NCBI RefSeq assembly: GCF_002017865.1
Contig: NZ_MTJN01000002.1
Coordinates: 2,790,001 to 2,854,000, forward strand
Length of the DNA stretch: 64,000 nt
From: Rhodoferax fermentans
GTDB taxonomy: Bacteria > Pseudomonadota > Gammaproteobacteria > Burkholderiales > Burkholderiaceae_C
Reading direction: 5' to 3'
Shown: positions 17,214 to 25,456 of the stretch, piece after piece
Layout of the letters: each line of letters begins with the position of its first letter
Numbering within the stretch: position 1 is the first letter of the stretch
Notes under the pieces: generated by a model
Told to the model about the DNA's origin: nothing
What the model saw: only the letters and a program-made list of their open reading frames with translations
Database searches by the model: none
Position numbers and translations under genes: made by a program

Positions 17214-18602
17214 ATGGCACACGTTGTTGACATCAAAAAAGCCTGTGCGGTCAATCCGCTCAAGATGAGCCAGCCGCTCGGTGCGAGTCTGGCCTTTCTG
17301 GGTTTGGACGCCTGTATGCCGGTGATGCACGGTTCGCAGGGCTGCACCTCGTTTGGCCTGGTGCTGCTGGTGCGCCATTTCAAGGAAGCCATCCCTTTGC
17401 AAACCACCGCGATGAACGAGGTGACTTCGATTCTGGGTGGCTACGACAACATCGAGGCGGCCTTGCTCAACATCCGCAAACGTGCAGCGCCGCACATCAT
17501 TGCGATCTGCTCCACCGGTCTGACCGAGACCAAGGGTGACGATGTAGAGGGCTACCTCGTCACCATCCGCAAACGCCATCCCGAACTGGCCGACACCGAG
17601 ATTGTGTATGCCTCGACACCCGACTATGTGGGTGGTTTTGAGGATGGTTACCGTGTTGCGGTGACGGCCATCGTGCGCACGCTGGTCAAGCCCCTGCCGC
17701 GCCAAACCGACCAGGTGACCCTGTTGCCGGGCAGCCACCTGTCGCCCGCTGACATCACCGAGTTGCGCGAGATCATCGAGGCCTTTGGCCTGTCGGTGAT
17801 TGTCCTGCCCGATGTGTCTGGTTCGCTGGATGGCCATATACCGCCGGACTGGCGAGGCACCACCCTGGGCGGCACCTCGCTGCAGGACATCCGGGCAGCC
17901 GGTGCCTCGGCACTGACCTTGGCAGTTGGTGAGCAGACCCGCGAGGCAGCCTTGGCCTTGCAAGACATTGCCGGGACACCATTCGAGATGTTTGACCGGC
18001 TCACCGGCCTGGAAGTCAATGACCGCTTTCTGCAGTGTCTGTCCCAACTTTCTGGACGCCCCGTCCCCGCCAAATACCGCCGCCAACGCAGCCAGCTGCT
18101 CGACGCCATGCTCGACGGCCATTTCTACACCGGTGGTATCAAGGTGGCGATGGCTGCTGAACCTGACCTGCTGCTGGCGGTGGGCAGCCTGTTACACGAG
18201 ATGGGCGCAGAACTGCGCTGCTGTGTCAGCACCACCAAATCAGCCTCACATGCACTGTTGCCCGCACCAACGGTGATCTTGGGTGACCTTGAAGACCTGG
18301 AGCGCGGCGCGGCAGACTGCGACCTCATCGTGACCCATTCCCATGGTCGCCAAGCCGCCGAGCGGCTGGACAAACCGCTGCTGCGTATTGGCTTTCCGGT
18401 GTTTGACCGTGTCGGCAACGCCCACCGCTGTTTGGTGGGTTACCGCGGCACCATGGCGCTGATTTTTGAGGTGGCCAACCTCATGATCGACCAGATCAAA
18501 CACCACCACGCCGATGACTGGCCGCTGAGCCCCGAAGCGCTGCGCGCCGCCGCCCCTGTTGCCACACCCACCCCAACCGGTCTGGCTGTCGCCAGCGCCT
18601 GA
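17214..18602 (+). CDS. nifN: NifN, FeMo-cofactor scaffold beta subunit
   Basis: This 462-residue NifK paralogue pairs with NifE. It has NPLKMSQPLGASLAFLGLDACMPVMHGSQGC with Cys11 and Cys44 in the cluster-binding region, and a later DLIVTHSHGRQAAERLDKPLLRIGFPVFDR typical of NifN. It ends 18 bases before a short ORF with a strong ribosome-binding site that leads into nifX. The C-terminal tail is Pro and Ala rich. Confidence 0.95.
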   Translation: MAHVVDIKKACAVNPLKMSQPLGASLAFLGLDACMPVMHGSQGCTSFGLVLLVRHFKEAIPLQTTAMNEVTSILGGYDNIEAALLNIRKRAAPHIIAICSTGLTETKGDDVEGYLVTIRKRHPELADTEIVYASTPDYVGGFEDGYRVAVTAIVRTLVKPLPRQTDQVTLLPGSHLSPADITELREIIEAFGLSVIVLPDVSGSLDGHIPPDWRGTTLGGTSLQDIRAAGASALTLAVGEQTREAALALQDIAGTPFEMFDRLTGLEVNDRFLQCLSQLSGRPVPAKYRRQRSQLLDAMLDGHFYTGGIKVAMAAEPDLLLAVGSLLHEMGAELRCCVSTTKSASHALLPAPTVILGDLEDLERGAADCDLIVTHSHGRQAAERLDKPLLRIGFPVFDRVGNAHRCLVGYRGTMALIFEVANLMIDQIKHHHADDWPLSPEALRAAAPVATPTPTGLAVASA

Positions 18603-18620
18603 ACCACCCCAGGAGGAACC

Positions 18621-18710
18621 ATGAGCCCCCTTGATCACCGTGTGATGTATTTGCCTGCCCCGGATGGGGTGGGCCTCAGCCCTCAGGCATGTTGGCAGGA
18701 GGCCCTATGA
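18621..18710 (+). CDS. 29-residue ORF coupled to nifX (possible detached NifX N-terminus)
   Basis: An ATG at 18621 preceded by AGGAGG opens a 29-residue frame (begins MSPLDHRVMYLPAPDG, ends QEAL) whose stop overlaps the nifX start as ATGA. The strong site and exact overlap suggest it is translated and coupled to nifX. From memory, other NifX proteins carry an N-terminal extension of about this length beginning MS(S)P before the conserved core, so this may be that extension split off by a frameshift. A leader peptide is the alternative. Confidence 0.5.
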   Translation: MSPLDHRVMYLPAPDGVGLSPQACWQEAL

Positions 18711-19117
18711 AAATTGCCTTCGCGACCCAGGACAAGGAACGGGTCGATGCACATTTTGGCTGGGCCAAAAGCATCGTGGTGTATGAGGTCTCGCCCACCG
18801 GGCACCATTTTGTCGAGAGTTTTGAGTTTGGCGACAAGCTCGAAGAAGACGGCGACGAGGACAAACTCGCGCCCAAACTCGAAGCCATCAAGGACTGCGC
18901 CATCGTGTATGTGGCCGCCATTGGTGGCTCAGGGGCCGCGCGTGTGGTGGCCATGAAGATCCACCCGATCAAAGTCCCGCAGCCCGAGTCCATCACCGGT
19001 ATTCTGGACAAGCTCCAGGTGGTGCTGCAGGGGACACCGCCCCCTTGGTTGCGCAAGGCGCTGGCCAAGGACGGCGTGCGCACCTTTGACTTTGAAGAAG
19101 ACGAGGTGGCCCCATGA
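18707..19117 (+). CDS. nifX: NifX, nitrogenase cofactor carrier protein
   Basis: NifX binds the cofactor precursor (NifB-co/VK-cluster) and passes it during FeMo-cofactor assembly. The 136-residue protein matches the NifX/NafY core: [20 protein letters not shown] at the N-terminus, then [30 protein letters not shown]. The start at 18707 has AGGAGG upstream; the alternative at 18689 has none. It overlaps the 29-residue ORF and the next gene, both by ATGA. It lacks the N-terminal extension seen in some family members, which may lie in the upstream ORF. Confidence 0.92.
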   Translation: MKIAFATQDKERVDAHFGWAKSIVVYEVSPTGHHFVESFEFGDKLEEDGDEDKLAPKLEAIKDCAIVYVAAIGGSGAARVVAMKIHPIKVPQPESITGILDKLQVVLQGTPPPWLRKALAKDGVRTFDFEEDEVAP

Positions 19118-19608
19118 ACGAACAGAGCACCCTGGACATCCCCACCGAGCCAAGCAGCGACGAGGCCTATCTGGGTACGCCTTTTGTGCAGCAACTGATC
19201 AAGCAGTTGCGTGCGCAGGACATGAATGGCACCTGGGACAACAAGAGCGACCTGCAGCTGCTCAAACCCTTTATCCACACCGCCGAGGAGCGCCGTGCGC
19301 TACCGATCCTGGGGGACCCTGACCCTGAGACCTTGTGGCGCCTGGAGCTGTTCTACAACGCCATTGCGGTGGCCATCGAACGTGAAACAGGGCAGATGGT
19401 GTCGCCCATGATGAAGATGAGCCACGAGGGTTTTGGCCGCATGGTTTTGCTGGCAGGCCGTCTGGTGGTGGTCAACAAACAGCTGCGCGATGTGCACCGC
19501 TTTGGTTTTGCTTCGCTTGCCAAACTGTCCGAGGCGGGCACCAAGTTTCTGAACGAAGCGGTCACCATGATCCGGACCTACCCCGACGTGGCGCAATACG
19601 GAGCCTGA
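19114..19608 (+). CDS. NifX-associated protein (DUF269 family)
   Basis: This 164-residue protein belongs to the DUF269 family, which almost always follows nifX. It includes the conserved [35 protein letters not shown] near the N-terminus and [30 protein letters not shown] in the middle. Its function is not established; a role in cofactor assembly or delivery is inferred from context. Its start overlaps the nifX stop and the DUF683 gene begins 2 bases after its own stop. Confidence 0.9.
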   Translation: MNEQSTLDIPTEPSSDEAYLGTPFVQQLIKQLRAQDMNGTWDNKSDLQLLKPFIHTAEERRALPILGDPDPETLWRLELFYNAIAVAIERETGQMVSPMMKMSHEGFGRMVLLAGRLVVVNKQLRDVHRFGFASLAKLSEAGTKFLNEAVTMIRTYPDVAQYGA

Positions 19609-19610
19609 CC

Positions 19611-19805
19611 ATGGACATTGAAGAACGCAAGGCGCAGCTGAAAAAACTCAATGCCCGCGCCACCCAGGCCAAGATGGACCTGCATGACCTGTCTGAAGAA
19701 TTGCCTACCCACTGGGAAAAAATCCCCGAGGTGGCGCAGCGCTGTTTTGAAGCCCACGTCTTGCTGATGGACGCACGCAAAGCCCTGGCAGCGGCCGAGG
19801 CCTGA
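19611..19805 (+). CDS. Small nif-associated protein (DUF683/CCE_0567 family)
   Basis: This 64-residue, mostly helical protein with LKKLNARATQAKMDLHDLSEELPTHWE matches the DUF683 family encoded beside nifX and DUF269 genes. Family structures show small helical bundles; the role is unknown. It begins 2 bases after the previous stop and lies 26 bases before fdxB, so it belongs to the nifENX transcript. Confidence 0.85.
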   Translation: MDIEERKAQLKKLNARATQAKMDLHDLSEELPTHWEKIPEVAQRCFEAHVLLMDARKALAAAEA

Positions 19806-19831
19806 GTACATTCCTAGAAAGAGAACCCACC

Positions 19832-20143
19832 ATGAGCACCCCCTTCAGCGTCACCCTGCCCAGTGGCGAAATCTGGATTCCGGCCTTTGTCACTGCCATC
19901 GATGACGAGAAGTGCATCGGCTGCGGCCGCTGTTTCAAAGTGTGCCCGCGCGGCGTGATGGAACTGGTCGGCCTGACGGAAGACGGCGAGCGTATTGCGG
20001 TAGATATGGACGACGATGACGACGATGGGGAATACGAGAAGAAGGTGATGACCCTCGCGCACCAGGAGCTGTGTATCGGCTGCACCGCCTGCTCCAAGAT
20101 CTGCCCCAAGAAGTGTTACAGCCACGCGCAAGCCAGTCTCTGA
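19832..20143 (+). CDS. fdxB: FdxB, nif-type 4Fe-4S ferredoxin (ferredoxin III)
   Basis: This 103-residue ferredoxin has two cluster motifs: CIGCGRCFKVCP near residue 30 and CIGCTACSKICPKKC near residue 85. An acidic run (DMDDDDDDGEYE) separates them. This layout is typical of the nif-specific ferredoxin III/FdxB encoded after nifENX, thought to supply electrons for cofactor biosynthesis or nitrogenase. It is the last gene of the nif block. A weak GC hairpin near 20160-20185 follows without a T-run. Confidence 0.92.
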   Translation: MSTPFSVTLPSGEIWIPAFVTAIDDEKCIGCGRCFKVCPRGVMELVGLTEDGERIAVDMDDDDDDGEYEKKVMTLAHQELCIGCTACSKICPKKCYSHAQASL

Positions 20144-20258
20144 GTCTGCACGAGGTCTTCGCGCCCGCAGGGCACAGCGGGTGCTGAGGAATCAAAACGC
20201 CCAAAAACTATACACTGCCAGCTTTTCAAATGGCTTGTTTGTAATGAGTGGGGTTTTG

Positions 20259-21644
20259 ATGTCGTCTGTTTCCATCCCGGCCGGTACACCAGCGTACCGG
20301 CGACTGATGACGGTGCTGTTTATTGGTGTTTTCATGTCGGCCTTGGACACCGCCATCATTGCACCCGCCATCCCCGCGCTTCGGGAGGCTTTCCAGATCG
20401 ACAACCGGCGTGTGGGCCTGGTGATGATTGCGTTCATCCTGGCCTCGCTGTGCAGCACCGCACCGCTGGCCAGCCTGGGTGACCGCTATGGCCGTCGCCC
20501 CATCTACCTGATCAGCATCTCGCTGTTTGCCCTGGGCTCCCTGGTGATTGCGCTGGCGCCCACCTTTTGGGCGGTGGTGCTGGGACGGGTCATTCAGGGC
20601 ATGGGTGGCGGCGGCATCATCCCAACAGCCAGTGCGGTGATTGCCGACGCTTTGCCGCCCAAGGAGCGTGGCCGTGCGCTGGGGCTGATTGGTGCGACCT
20701 ACGGCATGGCCTTTGTGCTGGGCCCGCCGCTGGCCGGTCTGGTGATGGTGACCCTGGACTGGCACTGGATCTTCCTGGCCAACCTGCCGATTGCGGCCTA
20801 TGTGCTGTTTCTCGGGGCGCGTGCCTTGCCCAGCCAGCGCCCGGCGGGTGTGTTGCCTGCGCTGGACTGGCGCGGCATTGTGGTGCTGTTCCTGCTGTTG
20901 TCGGCCCTGGTGGCCAGTGTCACACGCGTGCTGGACGACATGAGCGGGCAGCGTGTGTGGCCCTTCACGCTGGCCGCGCTGATAGTTTTGTTGCCTTTGT
21001 TCGTGTGGGTGGAAAAGCGTGCCGAGCAGCCGCTGATTCCGATCTCGATGTTTGCCAACCGGCAGCTGTCACTGACCTATTTTCTGACGCTGGGGGCCGG
21101 TTTTGGCATGGGCAGTGTGGTCTTCTTGACCTCCATCGCCACCTTGGCGTATGCGGTGGCGCGGCAGAACGCCGGTTTTGTGCTGCTGCCGATGGTGCTG
21201 TGTTCGATCATCGGCTCCATGGGCGCCGGGCGTTTGCTCAATCGCCTGGGCGCGCGCGTGTTGATCGTGGCTGGTTTTGCCCTGCTGAGTCTGGGGTACG
21301 GTGCTTGCGCCTACACCGGCTTTGGTTTGTGGGGCTTCCTGCTGGCCACCATGCCGGTGGGTTTGGGGGTGGGAGTGGTGGTGAGTGGGGCGCTGCGAAC
21401 CATCGCCATCGAAGAGGCGCCCTTGGCCTTTCGTGGCACAGCGCAGGGTCTGATCAACATCTGCACCAGCATCGGCACCTTGTTGTCTGCCGCCACCATT
21501 GGCGCTTTGGCCGACTTCAGTGGCCAAGGGGCTGCGGGTTTCAGCGTGGCCTATGAAGTGGTGGCGGTGCTGATGGCGGGCATGCTGTTGTTGGCACTGG
21601 GTTTGCGCAAAAACAGCGCAGCCCTCAAGCCCGCCAAGGTGTGA
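20259..21644 (+). CDS. MFS transporter, drug:H+ antiporter type (EmrB/QacA-like)
   Basis: This protein of about 461 residues has 12 to 14 predicted membrane helices. It carries the MFS signatures LGDRYGRRPIYLISI after helix two and the antiporter motif in GATYGMAFVLGPPLAGL, so it is likely a proton-driven exporter of small molecules. The substrate cannot be told. ATGs at 20181, 20244 and 20259 share the frame; 20259 is chosen because GTGGGG lies at proper distance and helix one follows soon. It begins about 115 bases after fdxB, likely as a separate transcript. Confidence 0.82.
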   Translation: MSSVSIPAGTPAYRRLMTVLFIGVFMSALDTAIIAPAIPALREAFQIDNRRVGLVMIAFILASLCSTAPLASLGDRYGRRPIYLISISLFALGSLVIALAPTFWAVVLGRVIQGMGGGGIIPTASAVIADALPPKERGRALGLIGATYGMAFVLGPPLAGLVMVTLDWHWIFLANLPIAAYVLFLGARALPSQRPAGVLPALDWRGIVVLFLLLSALVASVTRVLDDMSGQRVWPFTLAALIVLLPLFVWVEKRAEQPLIPISMFANRQLSLTYFLTLGAGFGMGSVVFLTSIATLAYAVARQNAGFVLLPMVLCSIIGSMGAGRLLNRLGARVLIVAGFALLSLGYGACAYTGFGLWGFLLATMPVGLGVGVVVSGALRTIAIEEAPLAFRGTAQGLINICTSIGTLLSAATIGALADFSGQGAAGFSVAYEVVAVLMAGMLLLALGLRKNSAALKPAKV

Positions 21645-21680
21645 GTCAAGGCGTCGCCAGACGGCGCCTGGGGGGCGTTT

Positions 21681-22757
21681 TCAGCGCCCGATGGTGATGG
21701 GAATGCGCTGCCGCCCAAAATCACCACCTGCCGCATCAAAGCGCCCGGCCAGGGGCGCACCACAGTCGGGGCAGCGTCCATCGGGTCTGAGCCGGTAAGA
21801 CTTGATCTGGTACCAGTCGCGCACAATCAGCGGCGCCTGGCAAGCCGGACAAAACGTGGTGTCACCGTCGACATGGTGCACATTGCCGGTATAGACGTGG
21901 TGCAAACCGGTGTTGAGCGCAATGTGGCGAGCCCGCACCAGGGTGGCGGGTGGTGTGGACGGCACGTGACGCATCTTGTGGTCAGGATGAAACGCTGAAA
22001 AATGCAGCGGCACGTCCGGCCCCAGTTCCTGCAACACCCAAGCCGACAGCGCGGCCAGTTCTTCGTCCGAGTCATTCTGGCCAGGTATCAAAAGCGTTGT
22101 TAGCTCAAGCCAGACCTGGGTCTCATGCTTCAAATAGAGTAGTGTTTCGAGCACCGGTTGCAGGTGTGAGCCGGTGAGCTGGACGTAAAAGTCGTCACTG
22201 AACGCCTTCAAGTCAACATTGGCCGCATCGATCTTGGTGTAAAAGTCGCGGCGTGGCTGATCGTGCATGTAACCAGCCGTCACCGCCACGGTTTGCACCC
22301 CGGCCGCATGGCAGGCATCGGCCACATCCATCGCGTATTCCGCAAAAATCACCGGGTCGTTGTAGGTGAAGGCCACACTTTTGCAGCCGTGCTGAACAGC
22401 GGCGCTGGCGATGGCCTCGGGCGAGGCGGGGTCCATCAGCCGGTCCATGTCCCGTGATTTGCTGATGTCCCAGTTCTGGCAGAACTTGCAGGCCAGGTTG
22501 CAGCCAGCCGTGCCAAACGACAACACGCTGCTACCCGGGTGAAAGTGGTTCAGCGGCTTTTTCTCGATCGGGTCGATGCAAAAGCCCGATGAGCGCCCGT
22601 AGGTGCTCAGGACCATCTGGTCACCCTCGCGTTGGCGGACAAAACAGGCTCCGCGCTGGCCTTCGTGCAGCCTGCAGTCGCGCGGGCACAGGTCACACTG
22701 CAGGCGCCCGTCGGGCAGGCTGTGCCAGTACCGTGCCGGATAGCAGGGGCTGGACAT
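21681..22757 (-). CDS. amrS: AmrS, radical SAM protein of the AmmeMemoRadiSam system
   Basis: This 358-residue protein has the radical-SAM cluster motif CNLACKFC (Cys86, Cys90 and Cys93) inside the PflA-like AmrS pattern SVLSFGTAGCN. It has an N-terminal CDLCPRDC zinc-like motif and an unusually Cys-rich C-terminus (CPACQ and CPDCG pairs), probably a zinc ribbon. It forms the three-gene AmmeMemoRadiSam set with the two genes upstream; their joint chemistry is not established. Its start abuts the AmrA stop at 22757. Confidence 0.88.
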   Translation of the reverse strand: MSSPCYPARYWHSLPDGRLQCDLCPRDCRLHEGQRGACFVRQREGDQMVLSTYGRSSGFCIDPIEKKPLNHFHPGSSVLSFGTAGCNLACKFCQNWDISKSRDMDRLMDPASPEAIASAAVQHGCKSVAFTYNDPVIFAEYAMDVADACHAAGVQTVAVTAGYMHDQPRRDFYTKIDAANVDLKAFSDDFYVQLTGSHLQPVLETLLYLKHETQVWLELTTLLIPGQNDSDEELAALSAWVLQELGPDVPLHFSAFHPDHKMRHVPSTPPATLVRARHIALNTGLHHVYTGNVHHVDGDTTFCPACQAPLIVRDWYQIKSYRLRPDGRCPDCGAPLAGRFDAAGGDFGRQRIPITIGR

Positions 22758-23347
22758 CAGTCCCTCCTGTTGCGTGACGGCTCATGCCAGGACTGGACCG
22801 TGTAGCGTTGCAGGCGCACACCGGCATCCCAGAAGTTGGCAGGCAGACCGGCCTTGCGTTTGAGCTGTGCCATGAAGTCGTGGGCCTGCGGCAACTGCGC
22901 CCAGACCTGCGGCAAAAAGGTGCTGCGGTGGGGGCCAAACGCAAACACCACGCCGTCCACGCCGGGTCGCAACTGGGCCAGCGCATCGGCCTCATCCACA
23001 AACGGCATGGCTTGCATCGGTGACAACAGCGAGACCTCGATGTCCGTGTGCGCCAGTTCGGCCAGGCTCAAGGGTGCGAAGCGGGTGTCTTGCAGGGCGG
23101 CAGCCACCGCATTGGCCTGCACATCGGCCCGCAGGCTGCGTCGCGCCTGCAATGAACCGACACAGCCGCGCAACTGCCCGTGCTGGGTCAGCGTGACAAA
23201 GCAGGCGCCTGGGTCGAGCAGCCCGGCGACATCGTCTATGGCGTCGACCGGTTGGCCCAGGGCGGTGGAGATGCTGGCGCGGGCCAGGTGCAGCAGGCTG
23301 TCTCCCAGGGCCTCGGAACAGCCGCACGGTGCGGGTTCAGTTTGCAT
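22757..23347 (-). CDS. amrA: AmrA, AMMECR1-domain protein
   Basis: This 196-residue protein is almost entirely an AMMECR1 domain, with the conserved LRGCVGSLQARRSLRADVQANAVAAALQDTRF and a later ISLLSPM-like stretch (VSLLSPMQAM). Human AMMECR1 is linked to a disease syndrome, but the molecular role is unknown. It overlaps amrB by 11 bases and amrS by one, so all three are coupled. Start at 23347 is preceded by a purine-rich site. Confidence 0.87.
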   Translation of the reverse strand: MQTEPAPCGCSEALGDSLLHLARASISTALGQPVDAIDDVAGLLDPGACFVTLTQHGQLRGCVGSLQARRSLRADVQANAVAAALQDTRFAPLSLAELAHTDIEVSLLSPMQAMPFVDEADALAQLRPGVDGVVFAFGPHRSTFLPQVWAQLPQAHDFMAQLKRKAGLPANFWDAGVRLQRYTVQSWHEPSRNRRD

Positions 23348-24149
23348 GGTCCACCTCCATGAACGCCACGGCCGCATAGCCCACCACACGCGCCAAGTCG
23401 CCCGCGGTATCTCCCGAGTTGCACATCCCGAGCAAACGGGGCTGCAGGCCATGGTGCCGGGCCGCCAGCAGCAGGCCGTTGATGGATGTGCCGCCACAGG
23501 CTTGCTGTTGGCTCAAGGGGCCATCCAGACGCAGGATGGCCTGCATGGTCTGGCTGTCGGCCTGTTGCGCGGCGCGATAGGGCAGAAAATGGGACAGATC
23601 GGAGCTGACAACCAGCAAGGTTTCCGGCCCACCCCACAGCCGTTCCAGAACCTCGGCAACATCCTCGGCGCTGGCATGGCCCACCACCAGGGGCACCAGT
23701 TGGAAGTCGTCCAGCACGGTTTGCAAAAAGGGCAGCTGCACTTCCAGGGCGTGCTCGTGGGCATGGACCGAGCGACTCACCACCACCTGGGGCAGCTGCG
23801 CGAGTTGCGCCACCGCCGCCCGATCTATCGCCACCTGACCGAGCGGGGTGGCCAGGGCGTCGTCATCGGGCAGCGCCAGGCCGCGCACCGGCACCCTATG
23901 CGCCGGACCCAGCAGAACCACACGTCTGATGCTGTGACGTGCGGGTGCCAGCCGGGCGTAGGCCAGCGCAGCGGTTGCGCCAGAGTAGATGTAGCCAGCG
24001 TGTGGCACGATCAGGGCTTTGGGCACCGGGCCAGCTGATCCGATGTGGGATGGCACCTCGGCCAACAAGGTGCTGACCTCATGCGCCAAGGCGGCGGCTT
24101 GGCCGGGGTAGAAGCTGCCTGCGACGGCGGGCTGACGGACCGAGTTCAT
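23337..24149 (-). CDS. amrB: AmrB, Memo-family protein
   Basis: This 270-residue protein belongs to the Memo family, related to extradiol dioxygenases. The pattern RQPAVAGSFYPG at the N-terminus, IVPHAGYIYSGATAALAY, and VSSDLSHFLPY with its metal-binding His are all present. Iron or copper binding has been proposed for Memo proteins. It leads the operon amrB-amrA-amrS. The start at 24149 precedes MNSVRQPAV; a longer frame to 24236 is not supported. Confidence 0.87.
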   Translation of the reverse strand: MNSVRQPAVAGSFYPGQAAALAHEVSTLLAEVPSHIGSAGPVPKALIVPHAGYIYSGATAALAYARLAPARHSIRRVVLLGPAHRVPVRGLALPDDDALATPLGQVAIDRAAVAQLAQLPQVVVSRSVHAHEHALEVQLPFLQTVLDDFQLVPLVVGHASAEDVAEVLERLWGGPETLLVVSSDLSHFLPYRAAQQADSQTMQAILRLDGPLSQQQACGGTSINGLLLAARHHGLQPRLLGMCNSGDTAGDLARVVGYAAVAFMEVDHAN

Positions 24150-24204
24150 GAACGCACTCCCAGTGCAAGGACTGCCCCCACAGATCAGGCCATCTGGCCG
24201 GATA

Positions 24205-25395
24205 TCAAGTGGCTTTGCGCCACACCCCCAGCACAATCGCGGCGGCCAGCGCCTGAACGGCCGCGATGGTCAGCACCGAGCCGCTCCAGCCCCAGGCTTC
24301 ATAAGCCAGGCCCGCACCCCAGGTGCCGACTGCACCCCCCGCGTAATAACTCATGTAGTAGAGGCCGGTGGCCAGCGAGCGCCCCTCGGTCACGGTTTTG
24401 GCCAGGGTGCTGATGGTGGCCGACTGGCACAAAAAGACACCGCTGGAACACACCGCCAAGCCGATCACAATCACCGGCAGGCTTGGCACCAGCGTCATCA
24501 GCAAACCGCTGGCGGAGGTGGCCAAGGCCCACAACAGCGCTTTCATGAACCCCAGGCGCTCCAGATGGCGGCTGGTCAGTGGCGTCACCAGCACACCCAC
24601 CAGATAGACCGCAAACACATTGGCCAGCCCGGCCGAGGACAGGTGAAACGGTGCCGCCGCCAGATGCAGGTTGACGTAGGTGAAGGTGCCCACCAGCGAG
24701 AACAACACACAAAAACCCACGGCGCAAGAGGCCATCAGTCGCTGGTTATGCAGATGCCGCCACAGGGTGGTGAACGCGCCCTTGACCTGACGGTTGGGCA
24801 CAAAGTGGCGCGAGGCAGGCAGACGCCACCACACCAGCAGAGCACCCAACAAGGTCATGGCGGCCAGCACCACAAAGGCGCCGCGCCAGCCCAGCCAATG
24901 CCCCGCGTGCCCGGTGATAAAGCGACCGCAAAAACCACCCATCACCGTGCCGCCGACATAAATCGACATCATGCGTGCCAGGCCGCCACCGCGAAACTCT
25001 TCGCCAATGTAGGCAATCAGCACCACCACAATGCCCGGGATCGCCAGCCCCTGCAAGAAGCGCAAGCCAATCAAGGCGTTCAGGCTGTGTGTCAGCGGGA
25101 TCAGCGCGGTGGGCAGCGTCAACGCAAACAGCGAGACACAGATCACATTGCGGCGCCCCAGGGCGTCTGAGAGCATGCCGATGAACGGGGAGATCAGCCC
25201 CACGGCCAGCACCGTGGCGCCGACAGTCAGACCAGCTTGCAGCGGTGAGGCGGCAAAGTCGCTCATCACCATCGGCAGCACGGCCTGGATGGCATAAACG
25301 TTCAGGAAGGCAAAAAAACCGATCAGCCAGACGATGGGCTGCGCGACCTGTTGACCGTCACCAAGGAAATACAGGCGCAGTGGGTGGAGTGACAT
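24205..25395 (-). CDS. MFS transporter, 12-helix (YnfM-like)
   Basis: This 396-residue protein has 12 predicted membrane helices and MFS motifs (LSDALGRRNVICVS after helix two; TGHAGHWLGWRGAFV around helix five). It resembles the YnfM group of uncharacterised major-facilitator exporters. It lies on the minus strand 56 bases upstream of amrB and may be read through into that operon. It is divergent from the AmpG-like gene. The substrate is unknown. Confidence 0.8.
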   Translation of the reverse strand: MSLHPLRLYFLGDGQQVAQPIVWLIGFFAFLNVYAIQAVLPMVMSDFAASPLQAGLTVGATVLAVGLISPFIGMLSDALGRRNVICVSLFALTLPTALIPLTHSLNALIGLRFLQGLAIPGIVVVLIAYIGEEFRGGGLARMMSIYVGGTVMGGFCGRFITGHAGHWLGWRGAFVVLAAMTLLGALLVWWRLPASRHFVPNRQVKGAFTTLWRHLHNQRLMASCAVGFCVLFSLVGTFTYVNLHLAAAPFHLSSAGLANVFAVYLVGVLVTPLTSRHLERLGFMKALLWALATSASGLLMTLVPSLPVIVIGLAVCSSGVFLCQSATISTLAKTVTEGRSLATGLYYMSYYAGGAVGTWGAGLAYEAWGWSGSVLTIAAVQALAAAIVLGVWRKAT

Positions 25396-25456
25396 GCGGA
25401 AATTTTAGACACCCGAGGTGCAGAGGGTGCTGTTGTCGCCCCGCTATCATGCCGCG

